DNA from: Cephalotrichum gorgonifer | Lineage: Eukaryota; Ascomycota; Sordariomycetes; Microascales; Microascaceae | Assembly (NCBI GenBank): GCA_900312665.1 | Contig: ONZQ02000016.1 | Location: forward strand, 453,582 to 517,581 | Length of the DNA: 64,000 nucleotides | Reading direction: 5' to 3' | Part shown: in pieces, positions 48,379 to 58,003 of the stretch | Layout of the letters: the number at the start of each line of letters is the position of its first letter | Numbering within the stretch: the first letter of the stretch is position 1 | Made by a program: the position numbers and the translations under genes | The notes under the pieces: model-generated | What the model was told of the DNA's origin: nothing | Databases searched by the model: none | The model's input: the letters and a program-made list of their open reading frames with translations, nothing else

Positions 48379-49905
48379 CTTGTTTGGTCGTATCGTCCTC
48401 GGGAGTCAATGGCTACTGTATGGTGGCTCGAAGTGTAAGAGTGAGTGAGTGTATGTGTGTGGTTATTGCAGAGGCAACCAGAGAAAGAGAGAGAGGCAAG
48501 TGTCTCTTTATATCCCCCGCCCCCTTGCCATGGGAACCCAATCCCTGGACTCACTTCCTCAGCAGCTTCTGCCTATCTCTTTTACCTCCCTCCTCGGACG
48601 AACATCTCACCACTAGCCGCCAGGGATAACATCATCTCAAGCAGCAAGGGGACGACCCAACAGGCCAATTACAAGCCCGGGAGAAGATCAAGGAACACAT
48701 GACTCCGCGCACTTTTCGCGTTGACCGCAGTGCCTAGGCCGAATCGGGGCCACGGCTCAGACGCCACGGCGCTCTGGACCGGAGAGGATTACTGATCTGA
48801 CGCGTGTGGAAGCCGTGATGTGATCGTGGTGTTTGCTGGCACTGTGGGAGGTGGTACCAGGGATAAGGTGCTGTGTAGCGGGGCACTACGCCGCACAGTA
48901 CGGGCTGAGACGAGGTGCACGCATGCCAGCCCGAACGAGCACGGAAGGTTTCACTAATCTTTACATGGACTTGAATAGACCGGGCCCTCTTGTATTACAG
49001 AAATAACTCCACTGGCATCTGCTCAGACTTCTATTAAGTATACTATTTTCTCCGAGACCAGGAAGATAGGCATCAAGGGGAAGGGGAAAGATTAACCCCT
49101 TATAATTTAATTGTAGGCTGAAGCATATGCTTCCAATGGTTCGCTTATGAAGCTAGACTCTGCCCGACTCTGCCATTCGCCGCGGATCGGATCGTACCGT
49201 AAGTGGTCACCGCACAGCTAAGTTCGAAGACGTTTACCACGGGTCCTTGGCTCTGGGGAAGCAATGTTTGAGTTGGAGGAGGGAGAGGAAGGAGAGCAGC
49301 AGACAGTGGCAGTAATCAATCCGAAGTTTCAATGTTGGCCGTGCACCTCATATTTGGGCAGTTCGTGCTACTATGACCTTCGTACCCACAACACATCTGG
49401 AGCAAACCGATGGGCGTGTAGGGGTAAGTGGAACGATTGAAGCAGCGGCATCAGAGATGAGACCAGTTAGAGGGAGAAAGGTTGACAGGTCAGCTGCGGA
49501 AGGAAAGGTTGTTGAGAGACGATCTGGAATAACTCCATGGTATTTGCGCTTAGTGAACACGATCTGCGGTACGCCGTGGTATGTTGCTCCGTAAGGAATA
49601 TGTAAATCTCACATCTGGAAATACACGTGGTCAGCACACAAGCCTGGAATACAGCTGTTTGGGGAGATTAAACACAGATGCATGCACTACTCTGCGCACT
49701 CAACTCACCAACTGATCTCATAAATGCTCAATGTTGCAATAAGTCTGTACCCTGTTCCTTCGGAGTATCCAATGATTCCTAGAGGCGGACCATCTACCCT
49801 GAGCGGGGCGGGCGGACCTAATCATCTGGAGAGCAGAGAGGCTGGCTCTGTGTGATCTTTTGCTCAATATTCGGCCTCGCTCTCGATATCAATACCCCTA
49901 TCCCT
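48379..49905. other. Spacer, no intact gene; possible zinc-knuckle relic
   Basis: No intact gene. On the minus strand at about 49350-49425, a frame reads CCGYEGHSSTNCPN, and a neighbouring frame supplies CSRC just before it. Together these look like a CCHC zinc knuckle broken by a few extra bases. The rest of the spacer shows nothing I can name. Confidence 0.4.
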
Positions 49906-52900
49906 CTATCCCCTCCTTGAAGTGAGTGGTGGCTGTCCTAGCCATCCACTCCTGTAGGAAGCATACGGCAGCTGCTCTGCCGAAAGCTGCGGAAACACCG
50001 GAATCGATGGCGGGGGGGCAGCAGCTATCGGAGGAGACCGCCCCCTCTCCCAGTAACGAGGTCCGGGATGGTCCACCGACCGGTACGGCTGAGGAGGCAT
50101 GGTAGGTATGGCCATACCCGGCTGGTTCCCCCTCCAGTAGTTGACGGGACGGCGATGGAAGGAGCGGTGCTGGTAGTAGTCTCCCTCGTCATCGTCGCCG
50201 TCTTCAGGTGGTCTCGTATCGTAAAACGCCTGGAAGGGGAGACTATAATATTGGACGAGTGATGGTCGTGGCTGCAGTGTTGGAGATTCTTGAGGCCCCA
50301 CCGGTGATTGGGGTAGTGGTGGTCCATAAGTTGGATATTGGGATTCCTCGGGGGTCAGATGCGGTGAGGACCGGTTTCTCTGGTGCCCAGGCCGTCGCTC
50401 ATTCCCACTCGGCGCGTTGCGCGACAATAACGAGGAAATAGCCTCATCGTTCCTTGGGCGATTTCTCCTCCTTCCCTGTGGCGAACTTGTTCTTCCCGCT
50501 GGGATAATATCGGAAAAGTTTTCCAGTCCCGTCAAAGCCTCTGTTGATGCGTTGGATTCATTGTCAGATTCGGTTCCGTTCCCGTCTCCCCGTCGCGTTG
50601 TGGGAGACTCGCGCCTGTCCAAGCTGTTGCGAGAGTTGGGTCCACCGTCATCAAGTAAAGGTGGCGGGGGTGGCTTGCCCCTATATTCCTCGAATAGCTC
50701 AAGAATCTCCGGATAATCCGCATTCCTCGCTAAGTCCCAGGCGGAACGACCGTGGTAGAGCTTGTGACAGTTCCCCCCATTCCGTAACAGCGCCTTGAGG
50801 ACCTCGCGGTGAGGGCCGAGCAAATCATCGTACCCCTGCACCACCGGGACCATTGGGGCACCGTCTAGAGCCGCGATCATGAGAGGCGTCTTGTCGCTCC
50901 CCCCGGTGTCGACGTCGTAGTCTCCCTCCTCCTCCTTTAGGTCTGAACTCTGCAGGCGCATTTCCAGGTATTGGTGGACACCGCATACTGCCATCACGTG
51001 TGGGAAGGACGGACCCGACACGCGTATGAGAAAGAATGATGACCAATGGTTATCCCCCAGGATACCACTGCGATCTGCAAAGGTTGAGTTAGCCCTTGCG
51101 GGAGAGCTCGTGAGGATTGTGGCGGCCTTGTCTATTTCGTCAAGCAAGAGGACAACCTCCTTTACGTGCTCCTTCATCTTCTTGGTGTGGAGATTAAGAG
51201 ATCTCTTGGCGTACTTGATCGCCATCCAAATGTGGAAGCCCATCTTTTGTGCGGATAGTGAAACCGGATGGAGGCTCTTTAATTGTAGCAGGTGTGATTT
51301 GAACAGAGGAGTATATGGGTTAAAGGGTTCTTCAGTGGCGGATACCAGCCAAGACCACATCTCGGAGCTCTGGATATAGTCTCGGACGCTTCTGTGGAGG
51401 TACTGGACCTCCAGATCAGCCATAGACGTACCACAGACTTCATCGTCTGCCTCACCAGCCTGTAACCAGTCATGGTCTTCGCCTGCTACATCGCCTGACG
51501 CGGGATGGCCGTCATCGGCTCGTTGCGGTACGGGCGACGAGATGTCCAGGAGCCCACGGCATCGACTAGCCAGCTTCCTCTTCATATTCTTACACAGCGC
51601 AGACTTCTCCTTGTTTGACATCGGCTCGATCGACGCCTGCATAGCCCGTTCGTCATCCTCCAGATCGGCCAGCGCGACGCGTAAGAGGGTGGGTGAGTCG
51701 TCACAGGCCCTGACTATTTGAAATAGCCGAGATGCGTGGTCTAGGTATTTGTCGTCCAGGTTTTCTAAGATTTTTGTGTAAAGGTCCTCGAGATTCGGCG
51801 GGAGCTCTTCGAGCCGGCCGTAGAGATCCCGAGGCCCGTCTCCATTTATCAACCCTTCGAGTAGGGACTGGACGACGAGGTGCACCCAGAGGAAGACGCC
51901 CTCCGCCTTCTTGGAGAGCGTCTTCAATAGCGCCTCTGCGCGCCAAGGATCTCGCACCTGGAACTCGGCGAACCCCTCATTGGCGGTGAACTTGGACTCG
52001 ATGTACCACTCGATGTCACTGGCCGAAAGATCCTGGAGCATCAGACTTAGCTCGTGTTTGAAGGCATCTTCGAAGTTATTCCACGGACGACTCGCGACGC
52101 AGAGTTTCAGGTTTTCCGTGTCCTCCGCCAGCTCGGTTATCAGCTCTATGAGCTGCGCCTGGTTTCCGGAGCACTCGTCGAGGCCGTCTATCATCACGAA
52201 GAACTTCTTCTTGGGGCAGACTTCCGTGATCAGTCTCCTTAGCGCCTGGGACACCTCCTCCCAGCTCCAGGGGAAATCGTCAACGTCGAAGAGGGTCGCC
52301 GCCTCCCATCTCTCCGGTAGGACCTCATGGACTACCTGAGGTAGCTGCCGGAGGCAGTCATGCAAGATTGTCTGTAAAAGACCGCCTACGGACATTTGCA
52401 TGCGCGACCCGCTATTCCAGAAGTAAAATGCTGCTCGAATGACTTCATCATCGCCACTCCAGGTCCGCAACAGATTGTTGGTCTGGGGGTGGTGTTGGAT
52501 AAATTTCATCAGAGTCGACTTCCCCGAGCCTGGCTTGCCCGTGATCCAGTAGATCTTCTTGCTCTGGTGCTCCAGAAAGTCCTTGAAGCTTGACCACGGT
52601 CTGGTGTCGGACTCGGGATCACAGAAAATCCACTCGAATGTTCGTCGATGCGCTTTAGAAATACGCCTTTCCCGATCGGCTATATTCCTGAACGCCAGCT
52701 TGTGCAATATGCGCTCTCGGATCCGCCGCTCATGAGCCACGACTGCGTTTGGCGTCCAGCCATTGTCGTCCTTGAACTTGTTCAGATTGGCCACACTCTG
52801 GCTCCCTTGTCCTTGCTCGTGAATCATCTGGATCAAGTCGCGCCTCCATTGTTCTCCGTCCATGATCTGTCTGACGAAGCGATCCCCCACCGAGATGCTG

Positions 52901-53409
52901 CTGCGCTGCAGCTGTTCGATCCTCTCGACGGACTCTTTTACCGAGGACTGCTCCCGGATCGACCTGTCTGCCTCTTGCCTCAGGGAGATCAGGAAGTTCA
53001 CCATCATCTGCTCTCGAAAACGGTCGATCCTGTCTTCCAGTGACTTCACCTTCCCTTCGTTCCAGGTCGCTCGAAGAGCATGTCGAAATGACCGCCATTT
53101 CGTTCTGGGACTTTTCAATGTCAGGCTGCCCAGGACCTCCACCAGCTCATCGGCAACCTTTTGGCAATCGACAGCGATCTTCTCCAGATCATTTTCGTTC
53201 CCAGTCAACCGCCGCCGTTTGGCCCGCTCCTCTAGGGACTTTCGGATCTCCTCACTGCTTTGAGAGAGTGACTTGGTGATCGTTGCCAGCTCATCGCAGT
53301 CAACGGTGAGACCAGCCGCGGACGAGTGTATCGCGATGCCCTTGGCGATAAGGCCGCTAGTGAATTGGACGAACTGTACGACAGCTGTTGCCACAGCTAA
53401 GCTGTCCAT
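49906..53409 (-). CDS. NACHT-domain NLR/STAND protein
   Basis: The gene is intronless, 1,167 residues. The N-terminus (AVATAVVQFVQFTSGLIAKG, then helical to about residue 200) is the type seen in many fungal STAND proteins. The NACHT core follows an AHRRTFEWIF lead-in: Walker A GKPGSGKST (291-299) and Walker B FFVMIDGLDEC (403-413), then a SRPW sensor-like motif and the helical VFLWVHLVVQSLLEGL region usual for this class. LHRSVRDYIQ marks the end of the winged-helix part. The C-terminus has only two weak ankyrin-like units (TPLMIAALDG and REVLKALLRNGGN...SAWDLA), then about 250 residues of Pro/Arg/Ser-rich disorder. Fungal NLRs act in self/non-self recognition and programmed cell death. No HET or other partner gene is adjacent. 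The frame is intact throughout. Confidence 0.9.
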   Translation of the reverse strand: MDSLAVATAVVQFVQFTSGLIAKGIAIHSSAAGLTVDCDELATITKSLSQSSEEIRKSLEERAKRRRLTGNENDLEKIAVDCQKVADELVEVLGSLTLKSPRTKWRSFRHALRATWNEGKVKSLEDRIDRFREQMMVNFLISLRQEADRSIREQSSVKESVERIEQLQRSSISVGDRFVRQIMDGEQWRRDLIQMIHEQGQGSQSVANLNKFKDDNGWTPNAVVAHERRIRERILHKLAFRNIADRERRISKAHRRTFEWIFCDPESDTRPWSSFKDFLEHQSKKIYWITGKPGSGKSTLMKFIQHHPQTNNLLRTWSGDDEVIRAAFYFWNSGSRMQMSVGGLLQTILHDCLRQLPQVVHEVLPERWEAATLFDVDDFPWSWEEVSQALRRLITEVCPKKKFFVMIDGLDECSGNQAQLIELITELAEDTENLKLCVASRPWNNFEDAFKHELSLMLQDLSASDIEWYIESKFTANEGFAEFQVRDPWRAEALLKTLSKKAEGVFLWVHLVVQSLLEGLINGDGPRDLYGRLEELPPNLEDLYTKILENLDDKYLDHASRLFQIVRACDDSPTLLRVALADLEDDERAMQASIEPMSNKEKSALCKNMKRKLASRCRGLLDISSPVPQRADDGHPASGDVAGEDHDWLQAGEADDEVCGTSMADLEVQYLHRSVRDYIQSSEMWSWLVSATEEPFNPYTPLFKSHLLQLKSLHPVSLSAQKMGFHIWMAIKYAKRSLNLHTKKMKEHVKEVVLLLDEIDKAATILTSSPARANSTFADRSGILGDNHWSSFFLIRVSGPSFPHVMAVCGVHQYLEMRLQSSDLKEEEGDYDVDTGGSDKTPLMIAALDGAPMVPVVQGYDDLLGPHREVLKALLRNGGNCHKLYHGRSAWDLARNADYPEILELFEEYRGKPPPPPLLDDGGPNSRNSLDRRESPTTRRGDGNGTESDNESNASTEALTGLENFSDIIPAGRTSSPQGRRRNRPRNDEAISSLLSRNAPSGNERRPGHQRNRSSPHLTPEESQYPTYGPPLPQSPVGPQESPTLQPRPSLVQYYSLPFQAFYDTRPPEDGDDDEGDYYQHRSFHRRPVNYWRGNQPGMAIPTMPPQPYRSVDHPGPRYWERGRSPPIAAAPPPSIPVFPQLSAEQLPYASYRSGWLGQPPLTSRRG

Positions 53410-54191
53410 GGCGATGATACCTTTAGATTCGGCTAAGGTTTCGATCTTGACTGAGAAGCGAAACAGGGAGGACGTGAGGCAACTTTCATGAGATGATGAG
53501 ACAGATCTTTTGGTATCTGATCAGTACATTATCTTCCAGTGCAAGACTCTCCGCAAGGCAAGATCGTGACAAGGCTCTGGAGGCTACGCAGCGAGCTCCG
53601 CGGTACCTCCATTATCCTCCCCTACTTTGCAAGCCACTGGAATAACACATTTTGGGGCTTAGCCACCCCCGCTATGTGGCGAAGCGGCTTCGGCCTCATT
53701 CTGCAGCTGGAAAAGCTGGCCTTCGTCCCTAATTTTCATACTTCTTCCGAGGGTATTTGGAGCATCAGAATAAAAATGAGGTCAGGTTGGCCAGCACCCA
53801 GTTCTGGATGTTGGGGCCAGTGCTTAAAATGTGGGTCTCTCAAGCTAGACCCACATACCTACCACTTGTGATGATGGTACTCACTCACGCTGTTTTGCAA
53901 GTGTCATGTATGTATGTGCCTTTGCCATACACTATAGGAATCTACCCCTTAGCAACGCCATCGTACCCGCTTCCTTATGTGGCTTTAAATAATACCCTAT
54001 TCAGCCTTGATCGTTGAGTAAATTTTCAACCCGCCGTAACGAGCATCGCTGCAAATCCTCACACGAGGCTCCTCGTTCTTCATCCCGACGGCCCCCACCG
54101 TGTTTGGCTCGAGAACCGAGCATACTTGGTAAGTCCATTGCGCCACCAATGTGAGCCTCGTGGTTACGTAGAAACATCTGAGCACGTTTGG

Positions 54192-54217
54192 AAAAAAAAA
54201 AAAAAAAAAAAAAAAAA
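54192..54217. repeat. Poly(A) run, 26 nt
   Basis: This is an uninterrupted A26 on the plus strand in spacer DNA. It might be the tail of a decayed retroposed sequence, but no flanking target-site duplication is obvious. Confidence 0.9.
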
Positions 54218-57200
54218 GTGTCTTCCTGCTGATAGGAGAGCAACCTGTCAAACTGCATCCTTGGTAACTAGGCCGTAGACGCCCGACGCGCAATAATAAT
54301 GATGGGTGAGTATACAACCTCAAGAGGTTTTCCTGGTCGAGTCAAACTACGGTGGCGACCGAAGGTCGGCTATGGGTTTCTTGGAGTATCCTCCCGGGAT
54401 CCCCTTCCTAGGTGTTCCAAGTAGCCGCCACACGTATCTGCGTCTGCCTGCGGCTGCAAGAGATGCGATGGGAGATAATAGGATAGGGTTCGTGACAGAA
54501 GGTGAACCCGGGGAAGCAAGTGTCCCCCAGCCCCCCAGGGGGGTATACATCCCGTCTCTACCCTCTTCAATTCTACTCCCTCACTGTAGGATTTCAATTT
54601 CAATCATTCTTCCTTCATTTCGGCCTTTTTCTTCCCTATAGCCTTCGTAAACCTCGTCTCCGTCCACAGCCGAAGTTGTTGGCAGAACTAGACGTAGGAC
54701 GTATAGGTACTCCATATTATAAGTAGAGTGGACATTATTCAAGGGTTGGGCTTACCTAATCCGGGATGATAGGTGCTCCGGAATGCTCCGTACATCGGAC
54801 GCTGGCGTACACCCAAGACCACACGTATCCGCTATATTGTAGGGAATTAAGACGGGGTATTCCGCCATGTGTGGCATGGGGAGGGGAGGAGGGGAGGCGG
54901 CAAGGCTCAAAGTGCCGAGCCGCCGCCATCAACATCACCCCTCTCAAGTCCTTAACCCCTCAACACCGAACTCCCCTTCCCAGCCCCCCACCAAATTTCC
55001 CCGACTCTACCCAATCACGCCAGCAGAAAGAAAGCTCCAACCACTTGACTTTCTCCTCGTGAGACTCGTCGTGGCGCTTTCAAGGCGTTTTGTGTGCCCC
55101 GCCTGTCGGTGTCCTTCTCAGCCTAGGCGAGGGAGACCTGACACCCCCTCCATGCACGTTGCCACGTCTGTCTGTGATATCTGGTTGGACCAGCATGTCC
55201 CATCCCATGGACTTGACGATACATGCCCTGAGCCGAGCGCAACTTATCCCGTGGGGGAGCGGTACCGTATCCCCATCGGATTGAGCGTGGTCTGTGGTAG
55301 TAGCCATCGCCCGTTTCTATCCTCGATCAGCAGGAAAAGCTTGAGCCTGGCCAGCCTTTATGGCGAGGTAATGTGAAATTACATGTACCTTGGCAAGTCA
55401 TACACGCTCCCCCGTTTACCCATCCGTGATGTATTATAGAGTTCCTTGGCGGACCCAGCGGTGCGGATTGGATCCGTTATCGATTTGATCAACCAACCCC
55501 ACCACACCACATCACAAGACACCCACTTCCTTGGAGGCTTTGTGGTTTCTTGTTTCCCCCGTCTGTTCAAGGTTTGCCTCCCCCCACGTCAGTTTTGTAT
55601 TAGGTATCATGGTAATATTTTTGATAGCGCCCCACTACCTTCTTTCGGATCTCGCGTGGCCGGTGGAGAAAAAGAATGAAGTGGAACTTGCCTACAGGGT
55701 TAGAAGCACAGGTATCCACAATAGACACACGTCTATCCATTGACACACTGAAAAGCCTGAGGGGTGGCTGATGACGTTTTCTTCGTTCCTGGCCGAGAGG
55801 ATAGGCCTCGTCACAAGGAGGGGTCGAGAAAGAGCGGAATTATCTGTAGTTTTACAGAGTATCGTCGGAACCAAGTTCTCCTCGTGGCTAGGTCATGCAT
55901 GCATGGCCTCCCTTAAAGTATTCGATATGTCATACTTGTACACGTACTTTGGGATATTCATCCCCCCCAACTCACGCATCGGAGAAAGCGCACAGACACA
56001 GCAACCTGCTCATCGCCTATCTCTCCTTCCATTATTTGCTCTTGTTGCCTCTCCCGGCGATAGGGCGGGGTTCCGGAATTTGCTTGTGTATAATATGAGC
56101 CAAAAAAAAAAAGGCTCTTACAGGCCATCTCATATTACACTTGCAAACTGGTGATGAGAAACCTAATTGTGTGCCACAGCCTCTCGGTATGAGTACGTAC
56201 ACCCTGAGGCAAGCCTTCCTTTCCTACCCCGGCCCCGAATTCTCCCCTCCTGTAACCGCCCAATATTTCCAAGACCTCGAAGCTGCAGCGTCCGGCAGTT
56301 TCTCCACCGGCCGATTGGTGCTTCGTATGCTCCTGGTCTGGTAGCCCTCTTCAACTCGTAACTGCCCCCACCTCCTCCCCCCCCAAACGGATTGATACTT
56401 TGCGAGGAAATGAAGTACTCATACAAATACTCCCCCAGCCCTCAAACTTCCCTAGGTTTGGTTAGCGGAGAAGGGAAGTCCTTGTAACCGCCCAGGGTCG
56501 AATACAAGTACTCCGGCCATGACGTATGATGTCGGACCCTAGGGGAATCGCAAGGCATCTCATTGGCACGTGGCACGCGTCAGCCCCGCCAAGCTCGTAG
56601 TTACTCACCCGTCACTTAAGCCCAGCATCGAGGACGGACGGGTACGGAGTAACTACAACGTTGTATTATTGAGTTATTGACCGCCTTTCTCACTTGCCAG
56701 CCGGGGCGTTCCTTCCTCTCCACCATCACGACATCATCCCGTCAAACCCGCCGCCCGCTCCTTCCGTTCCGTCCAAGTAATTGTGAGGTTGGTGAAGAAA
56801 GTCGTATCCATGCAAATCTCATTCCCTCGTCCCCGTGTCCTCCCCCACTTCCCGACCGACGGAAGACCCATTACTAGTAACGCCTTTGATTACCTCGTCT
56901 CGTTCGCACAACGGAAGCATTACGATACATTCAAGTAGCAACAACGAGCGCCTAATAATCAATCCCTGTTTTCTCTGTCCATCCAACTTAATTTCCACCC
57001 CCGCGTGCCCAGGGCGGGAAGGCTAAGGTCACACAGCCACACAATTCGATTCATGGTTCCCCCGCCCACCGAATCCCCGTCGCTTGCAACTTACGGACCC
57101 AGGCTTGGCTGCTTCCTTGCCTGATTCCTGGCGCCGTCAGCCCGGCCAAAGCCCGCCCCGCTTCCGTCTGTGACCCGAGCTTTTTTTTTTACTATTTTAT

Positions 57201-57802
57201 TTTATTTGACTCAATTTTTTTTTTACGGAAACTCGTGCCGGCTTTGGCGACCGACTTAACCTCTACCCCCAATATTCGCGCAATTGAGAGGAGAGGGTTA
57301 CACGATTGGTTCTTCTTAATCTCTCTCCCACACCCTTCTCCGACCTCCCTCGTCTTCCTCCTCTACTCGTACGGAGAACGGGGAGAGAGAATCGGCCATA
57401 GTACGACCCGGCAGTGCCGTGTACCTTCAGGGAGAAGAAGAAGCTTGTGAGCTGCGAGAACCGAACAGCATTATAGACGCCCCGCCCAAGTCCAAGACCA
57501 ACACCTGGAGACCAAGCACTACCTACACCGCCTTGCAGATCCTCCCTTCTGCTCGCGTGCCCTCCCCCCCCCCGCCCTCCCCTTTCCCTCTCCGCATCGC
57601 GACCGCCCCTCAGACCCGCCCAACCCGATCCGTGACCGGATGGCCCCGCGCCGCGGCATTCCGGCCTAACTCACCACATCCCGAGCTCTCGACAAGCCCT
57701 CACCACCCGGGCAACAGCACAAATTATTTCTCTTTCCCACAAGGCCGACGAAAACTGCCGAAATCCTCAACTATCTTCCCTTCCAATCATTTTGGTAAAG
57801 CA

Positions 57803-57895
57803 ATGGCTGCTCTCGAGACGACGACTCCCACCCCGACCACCTACTACCCGCCGAGGCCGTCATCGACCTGTCCCTTTGCGGCGCCCCTGGACTAG
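57803..57895 (+). promoter_or_regulatory. Possible upstream open reading frame of the rhodopsin-MFS gene
   Basis: ATG 57803 has a favourable context (AAGCAATGGCT) and opens 30 codons (MAALETTTPTPTTYYPP...) that end in TAG 108 nt before the main ATG at 58004. The peptide is Thr/Pro-rich and has no recognisable domain. If it lies in the mRNA leader it could reduce translation of the main frame. A TATA-like TATATAAA at 57961 lies downstream of it, so transcription could also start after it. Confidence 0.35.
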
Positions 57896-58003
57896 TCGTC
57901 TCCTTTCCCTCTCTATCAGCCGTCTTCTTTCGTAAACAAAGAAAGAAGGGAGACACCTCTTATATAAACAAGCAAGGCAAGAAGGTATCCGCGCCGTCCC
58001 GAC

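Larger units (their letters stand above)
53410..58003. other. 4.6-kb spacer, no gene seen
   Basis: No supportable gene. A run of 26 A lies at 54192-54217. A/T runs occur at 57181-57225. A short upstream open frame with good context sits at 57803-57895, just before the rhodopsin-MFS gene. Several short open frames on both strands look random. Confidence 0.5.

Noticed and set aside
54110..54185. tRNA-like A box (TGGCGCAATGG) on the minus strand with a GGTTCTCGAGCC block
   Set aside because: The A-to-B distance is too short, the B box does not fit, and no cloverleaf or acceptor stem can be folded by eye.
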